From Gudongella sp046224405 (GTDB lineage: Bacteria; Bacillota; Clostridia; Tissierellales; Tissierellaceae): a stretch of DNA of 64,000 nt. Below the pieces are notes generated by a model that made no database searches, had not been told where the DNA came from, and saw only the letters and a list, made by a program, of their open reading frames with translations. The stretch lies in the NCBI RefSeq assembly GCF_046224405.1, contig NZ_JBJXRK010000009.1, positions 11,272 to 75,271 of the forward strand. The letters run 5' to 3'. The position numbers and the translations under genes are program-made. Every line of letters starts with the position of its first letter. Position 1 is the stretch's first letter. Positions 8,938 to 17,802 of the stretch are shown here, piece by piece.

Positions 8938-8966
8938 ATTATATGACATCATCATATATTTGTCAA
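8938..8966 (-). promoter_or_regulatory. Consensus sigma-A promoter of infC-rpmI-rplT
   Basis: TTGACA (8961-8966), 17 bases, TATAAT (8938-8943) on the minus strand, directly after the pepV stop at 8970. Transcription should begin near 8930, giving the L20 leader. Confidence 0.85.
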
Positions 8967-8969
8967 ACA

Positions 8970-10370
8970 TTATTGTTGAACAAGCTCATAAAGTGCATGA
9001 GAATAGATTTCCGTAAGCTTTATTACGTTTTCAATGGTGATATTCTCATCCTTCTGATGGGCCAACTCCTCTTGGCCAGGAAACACCGGCCCAAAAGCCA
9101 CTGCGTTACTCATGGCCCTAGCATAGGTTCCTCCCCCTATTGTTATGGGCTCCGAGTCCAGATCTCCTGTTTTTTCCCTATATACCTTCATTAAGGTCTT
9201 CACAAGTTCATTTTCCTTTGGCACATACAAGGGCTTGGAATCTATCGCACCTTCCTTTAGATCAATGGGAGTGTCCTTGATATTCTCTCTTACTCCAATG
9301 AACACTTCCTTTGCGGAGCTGCTTATTGGATATCTTACGTTGACAGAAAGTACTATATGGCTGCCATCATAGCTTATCAGGCCAGGATTGAAGTCCAGTT
9401 TCCCTGAAAGTTCGTCTTCCAGAGCACAACCTATTCCTTCCCCATGATGTTTAAATGCAATTCTATTATTATAGAAGTCTATGAATCTGCAAACAGGGCA
9501 CTGCCCGGAATATACAAACCCAAGGAAGTCCATTAAATAGCTTATTGCATTTTCACCCTTGGAGGGTGTGCTACCATGAGCTGATTTCCCTTTAGCCGTA
9601 ACCTCAAAGCCTTTGTATGTTTCCTCAAGGTCAATTTGAAAATCCTTATTCTTGATGTAATCTTCAAATTGTGAAATAAATAGGCTTTTGTCCTTTACAT
9701 TAAGACTGGCCCAGGCCCTGTCTGGAACCATATTGGTTGCATTACCACCCTTTATGTCAAGAAGAGTGATGTCACTGTTCTCTGTCCCCTTATATGGGAA
9801 CTTAAGGTCAAAGCCTGTAATCCCTTTTTCACCATGGATTACAGGAAAATCGGCATCTGGAGTAAAGGCCATGGTTGGAGGGTCCTCATTTTCAAAGTAA
9901 TGCTTCATGCACTCCCATCTACTTTCCTCATTTGCTCCAAGAATCAGTCTGATTCTTCTACCTGGGATTACTCCACTATCAGCCAATGCCTTCATAGCAT
10001 ATAGAGCAATCACTGCGGGACCCTTGTCATCCATTGTACCTCTCCCAAATATCTTTCCATCGTGAATTTCACCACCATATGGTGGGTATGTCCAACCGTC
10101 ACCCTCAGGGACAACATCCACATGGGCTAGAATACCCACTGTCTCATTACCTTCACCAAAATCTATGTGCCCTGCATAACCATCCAGATTTTTGGTGCTG
10201 AAACCCATGCTTTCACCAAGCTTCAGCATAAAATCCAAAGCCATGTAGGAGCCTTTTCCAAAGGGCATCCCTGGAAGTGGCTCCTCCTCTACTGACTTTA
10301 TCCTAACTGCCTCCTGGATTGACTTTACTATTTCAGGTTCAAGCTTACTTATTGTATCTTTAAACTCCAT
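8970..10370 (-). CDS. pepV: Dipeptidase PepV (M20 family)
   Basis: Zinc-dependent cytoplasmic dipeptidase releasing amino acids from dipeptides with free N termini. 466 residues, as in PepV/Sapep. Metal-site motifs are GILAHVDVVPEGDGW (about 78-92), GRGTMDDKGPA (about 109-119) and GANEESRWECMKHY (near 146-159); the lid domain lies in the middle, and the closing motif is TIGGGTYARAM with a later His in EELAHQKDE. GGAGG lies before the ATG. It follows thrS by 14 bases, perhaps as the distal gene of the T-box-controlled transcript. Confidence 0.94.
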   Translation of the reverse strand: MEFKDTISKLEPEIVKSIQEAVRIKSVEEEPLPGMPFGKGSYMALDFMLKLGESMGFSTKNLDGYAGHIDFGEGNETVGILAHVDVVPEGDGWTYPPYGGEIHDGKIFGRGTMDDKGPAVIALYAMKALADSGVIPGRRIRLILGANEESRWECMKHYFENEDPPTMAFTPDADFPVIHGEKGITGFDLKFPYKGTENSDITLLDIKGGNATNMVPDRAWASLNVKDKSLFISQFEDYIKNKDFQIDLEETYKGFEVTAKGKSAHGSTPSKGENAISYLMDFLGFVYSGQCPVCRFIDFYNNRIAFKHHGEGIGCALEDELSGKLDFNPGLISYDGSHIVLSVNVRYPISSSAKEVFIGVRENIKDTPIDLKEGAIDSKPLYVPKENELVKTLMKVYREKTGDLDSEPITIGGGTYARAMSNAVAFGPVFPGQEELAHQKDENITIENVIKLTEIYSHALYELVQQ

Positions 10371-10384
10371 CCTGTACCTCCGGT

Positions 10385-12292
10385 CTATTTGGCTTTAGTC
10401 TCAACCTCTTCCATTATCTGCTCGATGAAGGCTTCCATACCCATTTGACCCATGTCTCCCTGATCTCTCTTTCTCACTGATACAAGCCTATCTTCAACCT
10501 CTTTTTCTCCTACAATTAGCATATAAGGTAGCTTTTGCATCTGAGCTTCACGGATCTTATATCCAATCTTCTCCGCTCTTTCATCGACCTCAACACGAAT
10601 CCCTTTTTCCTCCAGCTGTTTAGCCACCTCTTTGGCGTAATCGTTAAATTTGTCTGATATTGGAAGAATTGTAGCCTGAACAGGCGCAATCCATACCGGG
10701 AACTTCCCAGCAAAGTGTTCAATCAGGATTCCCATGAATCTTTCCATACTTCCAAGTATTGTTCTGTGGACCATTACAGGCCTCTTCTTCTCATTGTCCT
10801 GATCCACATATGTCAGATCAAATCTTTCTGGCATCTGGAAATCCAGCTGTATTGTACCGCATTGCCATGTCCTTCCGATTGCATCCTCTAGATGGAAATC
10901 AATCTTCGGACCATAGAATGCCCCATCACCTTCGTTTATCTTAAATGATATCTCTTTTTCCTCCAAAGCTTCTCTCAGGCTATCAGTTGCAAGATTCCAC
11001 TGTTCTTCAGTTCCCATTGAATTTTCAGGTCTTGTGGACAGTTCAATGTTATACTTGAAGCCGAAAACATCATAAATATAATCTGCCAGATCAATCGTCT
11101 TCTTCAGTTCATCCTTAACCTGGGATGGAAGCATATAAAGGTGAGCATCATCCTGAGTGAAGCTTCTAACCCTCATAAGACCATGAAGGGCCCCTGAAAG
11201 CTCATGACGATGAACAAGTCCCAGTTCCCCCCATCTTAGTGGAAGGTCTCTATAGCTGTACATCTTTGATTTGTAAACAAGTATTGATCCTGGGCAATTC
11301 ATGGGTTTGATTGCATATGCACCCTCATCAATTGTTGTAAAGTACATGTTTTCCTTGTAATGATCCCAGTGACCTGATTGATGCCATAGGTTTTCATTTA
11401 GAATTAGAGGTGTCTTTATTTCCCCATATCCTCTCTTTGTATGTTCATCTCTCCAGAAGCTTTCCAATATGTTTCTAATAACCATTCCCTTTGGATGGAA
11501 AAATGGAAATCCAGGGCCTTCTTCCTGCATGCTGAAAAGATCCAGTTCCTTGCCAAGCTTTCTATGATCTCTCTTTTTTGCTTCTTCAAGTCTATTCAGA
11601 TATTCTTCAAGATCCTTCTTCTTTTCATAGGTTGTTCCATAAATTCTTTGAAGCATCTTATTGTTTTCGTCACCTCGCCAGTATGCACCAGCAATGCTCA
11701 TTAGCTTAATTGCCTTAACCTTTTTTGTATCGTATAGGTGAGGTCCAGCACAAAGGTCAGTGAATTCTCCAAGTTTATAGAAAGAGATGATCTCATCCTC
11801 AGGGAGATTTTCAATTAGGTCAACCTTGTACTCCTCTCCTCTTTCCTTGAAAAACTCCAATGCTTCATTTCTCGGCATTTCAAATCTTTCAAGTACATGC
11901 CCTTCCTTTGCAACGCGCTTCATTTCATCCTCAATCTTTTCCAGATCCTCTGGAGTAAACCTGTGCTCAGTATCAAAGTCGTAATAGAATCCATTTTCAA
12001 TTGCAGGTCCAATTGCAAACTTAACGCCTGGGAAAAGGTTCTGAACTGCATGTGCCATTATATGGGCAGAAGTATGCCAAAAAATTTTCTTTCCTTCAGG
12101 ATCCTCAAATTTTACGACCCTAAAATCTGAATCCTCCGATATCGTCTCCTGCATTCCCATTATTTTGCCATTCACCACAGCTCCCATGGCAACCCTTGCA
12201 AGGCCCTCAGAAATATCTGCTGTTACATCATAAACCTTTACACCGTCCTCATACTCCCTCACTGAACCATCAGGCAAAGTAATCTTAATCAT
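10385..12292 (-). CDS. thrS: Threonine--tRNA ligase
   Basis: Charges tRNA-Thr. 635 residues with the TGS domain (1-62), the editing domain with its zinc-like motif HTSAHIMAH (about 73-81), the class II core with MNCPGS (zinc Cys, near 333), motif 2 GLVHRHELSGALHGLMRVRS written here in two halves (GLVHRHELSG, ALHGLMRVRS) and SFTQDDAHLY, and the C-terminal anticodon-binding domain (PVWIAPVQ onward). AAGGAGG precedes the ATG. A threonine T-box leader with specifier ACC lies directly upstream. Confidence 0.98.
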   Translation of the reverse strand: MIKITLPDGSVREYEDGVKVYDVTADISEGLARVAMGAVVNGKIMGMQETISEDSDFRVVKFEDPEGKKIFWHTSAHIMAHAVQNLFPGVKFAIGPAIENGFYYDFDTEHRFTPEDLEKIEDEMKRVAKEGHVLERFEMPRNEALEFFKERGEEYKVDLIENLPEDEIISFYKLGEFTDLCAGPHLYDTKKVKAIKLMSIAGAYWRGDENNKMLQRIYGTTYEKKKDLEEYLNRLEEAKKRDHRKLGKELDLFSMQEEGPGFPFFHPKGMVIRNILESFWRDEHTKRGYGEIKTPLILNENLWHQSGHWDHYKENMYFTTIDEGAYAIKPMNCPGSILVYKSKMYSYRDLPLRWGELGLVHRHELSGALHGLMRVRSFTQDDAHLYMLPSQVKDELKKTIDLADYIYDVFGFKYNIELSTRPENSMGTEEQWNLATDSLREALEEKEISFKINEGDGAFYGPKIDFHLEDAIGRTWQCGTIQLDFQMPERFDLTYVDQDNEKKRPVMVHRTILGSMERFMGILIEHFAGKFPVWIAPVQATILPISDKFNDYAKEVAKQLEEKGIRVEVDERAEKIGYKIREAQMQKLPYMLIVGEKEVEDRLVSVRKRDQGDMGQMGMEAFIEQIMEEVETKAK

Positions 12293-12303
12293 ATTTTTCC
12301 CTC

Positions 12304-12532
12304 CTTAAAAAAATAAGGTCCCTCATACCTACATTTCTGTAGGGACGAAAGACCGTGGTTCCACCCTAATTTATACTCATTTCAAATAACGCCTCTAGGC
12401 GGCTACCCTTTCAGGTACGGCTCCGGGGTGGTTTTCGGTCAACATTCTTGAAGAGAACTTTCAGCCTGGGTTCTCTCTCTCTGACAATTATTGTCAACAT
12501 ACTCTTCCCATCGACACCTTTTATTTTTAATT
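12304..12532 (-). ncRNA. T-box leader, threonine (specifier ACC)
   Basis: tRNA-sensing transcription attenuator for thrS. The conserved antiterminator bulge AGGGTGGAACCACGG is at about 12352-12366, followed by a terminator hairpin GTCCCTACA...TGTAGG..GAGGGAC and a T run. Stem I opens with AGAGAG near 12475. The specifier ACC at 12430-12432 is preceded by GAAA and followed after nine bases by GGAG, the same spacing seen in the other three T-boxes here. ACC codes Thr, matching the gene. Confidence 0.95.
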
Positions 12533-12538
12533 AGATAG

Positions 12539-12567
12539 ATTTTAACAATTCTGTACATCATTGTCAA
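12539..12567 (-). promoter_or_regulatory. Sigma-A promoter of the thrS T-box transcript
   Basis: TTGACA (12562-12567), 17 bases, TAAAAT (12539-12544). It lies between the hisS stop (12595) and the T-box. Confidence 0.75.
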
Positions 12568-12594
12568 GCTATTATTGTATATACCACAAATGTG

Positions 12595-13905
12595 TTACTT
12601 TAAAACTTCCAGTAAGGTACTCATGTCATACTTGGTCTGTTCACCAGATTTCATATCCCTCAGTGTATACTCTCCACTCTTCTTCTCTTCTTCACCTATG
12701 ACAATAACAAAAGGTATTCCCATCTTGTCCGCATAGTTGAACTTTTTGCCTAATTTAGTCTCCTCCAGATATATCTGTGTGAAAATGTTCTCTTTTCTCA
12801 ATGCAGCAGCCAGTTTTATCGACTCATCCATGTAGCCCTCCATGGGAATTACAAGAACCTTTGTAAGTGAATTCTCCTGGGTATTTATTATTCCAGCTTC
12901 CATTAGCTGATAGAACAATCTCGTCAGACCAATTGATATCCCAACACCAGGAAGCTGCTGTTTTGTGTAGTAGGTAGCCAGATTGTCATATCTACCACCT
13001 GAACATACACTTCCGATTGATGGATATTCATCGAGTAATGTTTCATATACCGTTCCAGTATAATAATCCAGGCCTCTAGCAATGGTAAGGTCAATTGCAA
13101 AGTTGGATTCCGGAACTCCAAACAACCTTAGATATTTTACCACTGTGGCTATTTCATCGAGACCTTCCTTGAAAAGATCGTTTTCAATGCCCATTTCGGT
13201 CAATGAAGCAACTATTTCATCATTGCTTCCACTAATGGATATAAACCTCTTTATGCTAGTTATCTGATCTTTGGTCAATCCGTTCTCTTCAAGCTCTTCC
13301 TCAACTTTTTTCATGCCGATCTTTTCCAGCTTGTCAACTGATCTCAATACCACATGAGCATCCTCGATTCCAATCGAATTAAAGAATCCAGATAGAATTT
13401 TTCTATTGTTTATTTTAATTGTAAACTCCTCGAATCCCAAATCCTTGAAGGTTGAGTAGATAACACTTGGTATCTCTGCATCATTAATTATGTCCAGCTT
13501 CCCATTCCCAATTATGTCAATGTCAGCCTGATAGAATTCTCTGAAACGTCCTTTTTGATTTCTTTCTCCCCTATAGACCTTGCCAATGTGATACCTTCTA
13601 TATGGAAAGTTAAGCTCAGAATAATGCTGGGCAACGTACCTAGCCAATGGTACAGTCAGGTCAAATCTCATTGACATGTCTGTGCTACCCTTGACAACCT
13701 TGTAAATCTGCTTCTCAGTTTCTCCTCCACCCTTTGCCAGTAGGACCTCCGATTTTTCGATTACTGGCGTATCAATTGGCAAAAATCCAAACTTTTCATA
13801 GTTTCTCCTGATAGTATCCATCATTCTGTTAAACAGAATCTGGTCACCAGGATTCAATTCCATAAATCCAGGCAGTATTGATGGCTTTACTATATCATTT
13901 CCCAT
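12595..13905 (-). CDS. hisS: Histidine--tRNA ligase
   Basis: Charges tRNA-His. 436 residues. Class II motif 2 region (RRYHIGKVYRGERNQKGR then FREFYQADIDIIG, about 103-133), the histidine A motif RGLDYYTGTVYE (near 278) and SVCSGGRYDNL, then motif 3 PGVGISIGLTRL and an anticodon-binding domain from about 340. AGGGAGG precedes the ATG. I see no T-box before it; the preceding 80 bases are AT-rich spacer. Confidence 0.97.
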   Translation of the reverse strand: MGNDIVKPSILPGFMELNPGDQILFNRMMDTIRRNYEKFGFLPIDTPVIEKSEVLLAKGGGETEKQIYKVVKGSTDMSMRFDLTVPLARYVAQHYSELNFPYRRYHIGKVYRGERNQKGRFREFYQADIDIIGNGKLDIINDAEIPSVIYSTFKDLGFEEFTIKINNRKILSGFFNSIGIEDAHVVLRSVDKLEKIGMKKVEEELEENGLTKDQITSIKRFISISGSNDEIVASLTEMGIENDLFKEGLDEIATVVKYLRLFGVPESNFAIDLTIARGLDYYTGTVYETLLDEYPSIGSVCSGGRYDNLATYYTKQQLPGVGISIGLTRLFYQLMEAGIINTQENSLTKVLVIPMEGYMDESIKLAAALRKENIFTQIYLEETKLGKKFNYADKMGIPFVIVIGEEEKKSGEYTLRDMKSGEQTKYDMSTLLEVLK

Positions 13906-13988
13906 ATTTTCCCTCCCTGATTTTGTATATATGTTTTATAATACCACTTATTCCCTACTTTTGAAAGATGCCTTGTCCATGTAATTAT

Positions 13989-14735
13989 CTATTTCTTGGA
14001 GCTGAGTCCGATTATTGTCCCCACATCCATTGCAGGTTCCTCTGACAGGTATACCAGGCTTATTCCCTTTTGAGCAAGAAAATCCTCAATCCTACCTTTA
14101 TCGGGATGCAGCTCCAGACTGCCTGTTACGACCATCTTATCGGGAGAAACCAACCCTGTGGCCCCACCGATAAAGCCGTATTCCATTCCTGGAAGCTTTA
14201 TATGGCCTGGTTTTATTAGCAGTATGTCATAGCCAACTCCAGTAAGCATCTTAAATATTCCTTCATCAGAGGTTATTCCACTGTTCTCACCCACTATTGC
14301 CAAGGAACATTTAGAGTAACCCTGTCTGATGTTAAACTTTTTAAGCTTAAATTTTTCTGCGAAATCCAGGATAATTCCATCAGTTGCATCCAGCCTATGT
14401 ATAAGAGCATTCTTCAAGTAAGCCACATTATATGGTACATCCTTTGGATACTTCTTCTCTACCTGACTTGATCCCTTTATTACTTGAATACCATGTTCCA
14501 CCAGTTCGTTGCTATAATACTCCCACACTGATGGATCTGCTACAACAGAACCATCTGGTAGTGGTGACAGGACCATGTCCGGATGATTTGCAACAGGTGC
14601 CTGCAGCCTGGTTGATTCAATGGTTGGTATGGCACTGATTCCCATGCTTTCAATAGCTTTAAAGACATCGGAAGATGCATCTTTACTTATTATTGCTATA
14701 TCAACCATTTTTTTTGGAACAAATGGATTTTTCAT
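13989..14735 (-). CDS. Unknown protein resembling the DUF6873 GME-fold family
   Basis: 248 residues, no signal peptide or membrane segment. The pattern IPTIESTRLQAPVANHPDMVL (quoted here only in part: STRLQAPVANHPDM), followed by a near-C-terminal YDILLIKPGHIKLPG, GFIGGATGLVS, SLELHPD and a final DVGTIIGL, matches my memory of clostridial proteins assigned to DUF6873, a guanidino-modifying-enzyme-like fold. Conserved His in NHPDM, Glu in GENSG and His in LELHPD could form an active site; I cannot name a substrate. It lies between the tRNA cluster terminator and hisS, with GAGGGATC before its ATG. Confidence 0.6.
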   Translation of the reverse strand: MKNPFVPKKMVDIAIISKDASSDVFKAIESMGISAIPTIESTRLQAPVANHPDMVLSPLPDGSVVADPSVWEYYSNELVEHGIQVIKGSSQVEKKYPKDVPYNVAYLKNALIHRLDATDGIILDFAEKFKLKKFNIRQGYSKCSLAIVGENSGITSDEGIFKMLTGVGYDILLIKPGHIKLPGMEYGFIGGATGLVSPDKMVVTGSLELHPDKGRIEDFLAQKGISLVYLSEEPAMDVGTIIGLSSKK

Positions 14736-14764
14736 GATCCCTCATCCTTCTAAAACTGCTTTAT

Positions 14765-14799
14765 TCTAAAAAATCCTTCTGTTTTCAACAGAAGGATTT
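14765..14799 (-). terminator. Terminator of the tRNA operon
   Basis: AAATCCTTCTGTT-gaa-AACAGAAGGATTT on the minus strand followed by TTTAGA. It sits 6 bases after the tRNA-Cys CCA end and before the DUF6873-like gene. Confidence 0.85.
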
Positions 14800-14804
14800 C
14801 GTTA

Positions 14805-14878
14805 TGGAGGCGACACCCAGATTTGAACTGGGGGTGAAGGTGTTGCAGACCTCTGCCTTACCACTTGGCTATGCCGCC
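14805..14878 (-). tRNA. tRNA-Cys (GCA)
   Basis: 74 bases including encoded CCA. The acceptor stem GGCGGCA pairs with TGTCGCC; anticodon loop CTGCAAC gives anticodon GCA; the T arm holds GTTCAAATC. Third gene of the tRNA-Phe-Gly-Cys set. Confidence 0.95.
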
Positions 14879-14885
14879 ATATTTT

Positions 14886-14960
14886 TGGAGCGGAAGACGA
14901 GATTCGAACTCGCGACCCTCGCCTTGGCAAGGCGATGCTCTACCACTGAGCCACTCCCGC
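14886..14960 (-). tRNA. tRNA-Gly (GCC)
   Basis: 75 bases including encoded CCA. Acceptor GCGGGAG with CTTCCGC, anticodon loop TTGCCAA giving GCC, T loop GTTCGAATC. It lies 7 bases upstream of tRNA-Cys on the transcript. Confidence 0.95.
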
Positions 14961-14988
14961 TTGCTATTATTTTACCACAAAACCATTG

Positions 14989-15064
14989 TGGTGCCCAGAG
15001 CCGGAATCGAACCAGCGACACGTGGATTTTCAGTCCACTGCTCTACCGACTGAGCTATCTGGGC
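14989..15064 (-). tRNA. tRNA-Phe (GAA)
   Basis: 76 bases including encoded CCA. Acceptor GCCCAGA with TCTGGGC, D arm AGCTCAGTCGGTAGAGC, anticodon loop CTGAAAA giving GAA, T loop GTTCGATTC. First gene of the tRNA operon. Confidence 0.96.
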
Positions 15065-15102
15065 AAGTAATCGCACCATTTCTGGCCGATGTCACAATAG
15101 CT

Positions 15103-15131
15103 AGTATACATTATTTATCTTTGATTGTCAA
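15103..15131 (-). promoter_or_regulatory. Sigma-A promoter of the tRNA operon
   Basis: TTGACA (15126-15131), exact 17-base spacer, TATACT (15103-15108). The -35 box lies inside the hslO 3' end. Start near 15096 gives a 30-base leader to tRNA-Phe. Confidence 0.8.
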
Positions 15132-15998
15132 CAGGATTTTCTCAAGGTCATTCTTGTGAAAATGGTACTTAGTATTGCAGAAGTGACAGACAACTTCACT
15201 TTCGCCGTCCTCCTCTATGATATCCTTTATTTCCTTTTCACCAAGACTTATCAAAACCTTCTCAACCTTTTCAGATGAGCAGTCGCAGGTATAGCTTACG
15301 TTAATCTTCTCTGTAGTCTCCATGTTAAATTCAGACAGCAATTCCTCCATTATTTCCTCCGGACTATAACCCTCATCAATCAATGTTGAAAGTGGTCTGG
15401 CTTTCTTTAAGGATGACTCAATCATAGCTATTTCATCATCTGTTATGAAGGGTAGCAACTGAATAATAAAACCTCCCGCCGCCTTGCAGGACAGATCCCT
15501 ATCGACTAATACTCCCAGTCCTACTGCTGTTGGAATCTGCTCTGATTCACTGTAAAAGTTGGCTATGTCATCGCCAATTTCGCCTGTCACAAGACTAGTC
15601 TGGCCAACATAGGGATCTCTCATGCCAACATCAGTTATCGAAATAAATGTTCCCTTCTTTCCAACTATTGCTCCAACGTCAAGCTTCCCTGAAGCTGTCG
15701 AGGGGGAATCTGCCGCGGGATTATCAATCAATCCCTTGACTTCCCCACGATTGTTTGCAACAACTGTTATGGTTCCCACTGGTCCATCTCCTGCCACCTT
15801 AAGGGTCAACAGATCAGTATCGTTTTTCATCGTAGCTCCCATCATAGCTCCAGCTGTCAATAGTCTACCTATTGCAGCTGTTGCAGTAGCTGAAGTATTA
15901 TGAATTCTTCGAGCCTCATCCACCATTTCAGTTGTCCTTGCAACAAATGCTCTAAGTCTACCTTCTCTATCCATACCCCTAATCATATAATCCTTCAT
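15111..15998 (-). CDS. hslO: Redox-regulated chaperone Hsp33
   Basis: Cytosolic holdase activated by oxidation. 295 residues from the chosen ATG, which follows GAGGGTGA; an outer in-frame ATG would overlap the methyltransferase gene. Core fold from the start to about 225, with the family segments MRDPYVGQTSLVTGEIGDDI (split: MRDPYVGQTS, LVTGEIGDDI) and FYSESEQIPTAV. The C-terminal redox switch carries the four zinc cysteines as CDC and CHFC about 30 residues apart. It follows the methyltransferase gene by 16 bases. Confidence 0.95.
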   Translation of the reverse strand: MKDYMIRGMDREGRLRAFVARTTEMVDEARRIHNTSATATAAIGRLLTAGAMMGATMKNDTDLLTLKVAGDGPVGTITVVANNRGEVKGLIDNPAADSPSTASGKLDVGAIVGKKGTFISITDVGMRDPYVGQTSLVTGEIGDDIANFYSESEQIPTAVGLGVLVDRDLSCKAAGGFIIQLLPFITDDEIAMIESSLKKARPLSTLIDEGYSPEEIMEELLSEFNMETTEKINVSYTCDCSSEKVEKVLISLGEKEIKDIIEEDGESEVVCHFCNTKYHFHKNDLEKILLTIKDK

Positions 15999-16014
15999 AA
16001 AATCACCCTCTTTT

Positions 16015-16755
16015 TCATTTCTTCGCAACAAAATTAATTCGTTCACTTTCGTTTGTTATATCTTCAAATCCAAATGCGTTATAAACACAGGTCTCTGAAA
16101 AGCCGGCTTCGCTAAGCAAGCTTTTTACAGTCTCAACATCGTAAGACTTTTCTCTGTGATGTTCGTCAAACCTTCTGTAGTCTGTCCCATTATCTGAGAT
16201 GAAAAAAGTAAGATAGAAATCGCATATTCCAGTGCCTATATCAAACTGATTTTCCCAGGTGTAGAAAACATCGTCCCTATCCTCAATGAAGATATTGTTA
16301 CCTAATATCTCCTTTAGCTTATATTCAGAGTTGATGTCAAAGACAAATATCCCACCCTCCTCCAAATGTTGGAATACGCTGCTGAAGGTTCTTTTTAGAG
16401 ATGCTTCATCCAAAATATAGTTTATGCTATCACATGCAGAAACTACAGCTTGGTATTTCCTGTCCATCTTGAATTCCTTCATATCCATATTAAAGAGCCT
16501 TTTACTCTTGTAACTTGATAATTTATTGTTTGCTATTGCAAGCATTTCATGCGAAAGGTCAAAACCATCAACGGTATGACCTAGTCTTAGCAGCTCCTTC
16601 GTTAGGTTGCCAGTGCCACAAGCCATTTCAAGAATTGAAGTTTTCCCAAATCCATTTCGAATCAATATATTTTGAATGTACTCACTCCAGGCTACATAAT
16701 CAAAGTCATCCATCAAATCATCGTACAATAAAGCAAATTCTCCGTAACTGTTCAC
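16015..16755 (-). CDS. Class I SAM-dependent methyltransferase
   Basis: 246 residues with a Rossmann methyltransferase fold. Motif I is ILEMACGTGNLT (about 40-51), the acidic end of strand 2 is GFDLSHEML, and motif II-III region is VVSACDSINYILD (about 105-117). The DSINYL-type segment places it with a widespread Firmicutes family of unassigned small-molecule or protein methylases. GTG start. The order CPBP protease, methyltransferase, hslO is tight and suggests one transcript. Confidence 0.85.
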   Translation of the reverse strand: MNSYGEFALLYDDLMDDFDYVAWSEYIQNILIRNGFGKTSILEMACGTGNLTKELLRLGHTVDGFDLSHEMLAIANNKLSSYKSKRLFNMDMKEFKMDRKYQAVVSACDSINYILDEASLKRTFSSVFQHLEEGGIFVFDINSEYKLKEILGNNIFIEDRDDVFYTWENQFDIGTGICDFYLTFFISDNGTDYRRFDEHHREKSYDVETVKSLLSEAGFSETCVYNAFGFEDITNESERINFVAKK

Positions 16756-16772
16756 AATATATCACATCCTTC

Positions 16773-17729
16773 TCATATAAGGAAAAAGTATCTGTAATTC
16801 AAAAATATAAAAATACCCGCAATAACAACAATTGGTGCCCATGAAATTTTATAGCTATCTGTTTCCATCTCTTCTAACTCCCAAGTAGAATCTACGGTTT
16901 CCATGGTGTGTTCAACTCGACTATTATCCTTTGGACCTGGTAGATTCTTTAAGAGTAGGTACAAGACAACAAAGGAGAACAAGGCCCAGCTACCCAACAT
17001 CACCAAGGTTATAATCAATTGAAGACCTTCAGGTATCAAAGGAGCCTGCTCAGTGATCTCCTGAATGTTCTCTGTTAATCCTGTTAGTACAAACCCCAAA
17101 GTCAATGCAATTCCATTATTTATAGTATGACCAAGTATGGACCCGTACAAACTATTTGTTTTGTATCTGATTACCCCCAGTACAATACCTAGAAAAAGAG
17201 GTCCCAGAAGGTTAAGAAGATTGAAGTGGAACATCCCGAACAGCAAAGCCGATATTAGGATTGCTTGCTTCTCTCCCATTCTAATATATGCACTTTGCAT
17301 TGTTCCCCTAAACATTACCTCCTCGCATATCCCAGGAGTCACAGCAATTACAATAAGTCCAATTAAATAATCTATTAGATTTGTTGGGACTGGCACACCA
17401 ATTGGCATGGCAGGGCTCACTGAATTGACCATTACCAGCACAATGTAATTTAGAAAGACTGCCATCGGATATGCAAAAACCATTATGAAAAAAATCTGGA
17501 TAATTTGTCTAGCTGTTATTGGGTTTAAGCCAAGGACATTTTTTAAAGAATAACCCCTCATTTTAAGATAAATAATATTAGGGGCCAGAATAAAAATATA
17601 CTCAGTAATTAGCACTCCAGTATAAAGGTCTCTCCGCTGTGCCATTGACCCGAATATAAGCAATACTAGACCCAGTACCAAAAAGAGTATATTTACTTCA
17701 TTTATTGTCGGCAGGCTCTTTGACCTCAT
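16773..17729 (-). CDS. CPBP family intramembrane metalloprotease
   Basis: 318-residue membrane protein with about eight hydrophobic segments. The CPBP (Abi/Rce1-like) motif EEVMFRG lies near 137, with the second conserved His-containing helix LLFGMFHFNLLN near 163-174 and a third GHTINN near 201. The C-terminal 60 residues are a charged cytoplasmic stretch and a last helix. Related proteins process prenylated or bacteriocin-like peptides; no substrate is evident here. GGGGTGAG precedes the ATG. Confidence 0.88.
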   Translation of the reverse strand: MRSKSLPTINEVNILFLVLGLVLLIFGSMAQRRDLYTGVLITEYIFILAPNIIYLKMRGYSLKNVLGLNPITARQIIQIFFIMVFAYPMAVFLNYIVLVMVNSVSPAMPIGVPVPTNLIDYLIGLIVIAVTPGICEEVMFRGTMQSAYIRMGEKQAILISALLFGMFHFNLLNLLGPLFLGIVLGVIRYKTNSLYGSILGHTINNGIALTLGFVLTGLTENIQEITEQAPLIPEGLQLIITLVMLGSWALFSFVVLYLLLKNLPGPKDNSRVEHTMETVDSTWELEEMETDSYKISWAPIVVIAGIFIFLNYRYFFLI

Positions 17730-17802
17730 AAATTCTCACCCCATCCTTTAGCTGTAAAACTCCATTAAATACACCTACAGTCTCCTGTAGGTGAAATAGT
17801 CA

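Noticed and set aside
14805..15064. Plus-strand frames across the tRNA cluster
   Set aside because: They translate the complement of three tRNA genes and have no ribosome site.
15999..16046. N-terminal extension of hslO to 16046
   Set aside because: It overlaps the methyltransferase coding sequence; the inner ATG has GAGGGTGA before it.
17750..17800. CACCTACAG...CTGTAGGTG hairpin after hpt as a terminator
   Set aside because: The stem is good but the downstream minus-strand sequence is not T-rich; left uncalled.
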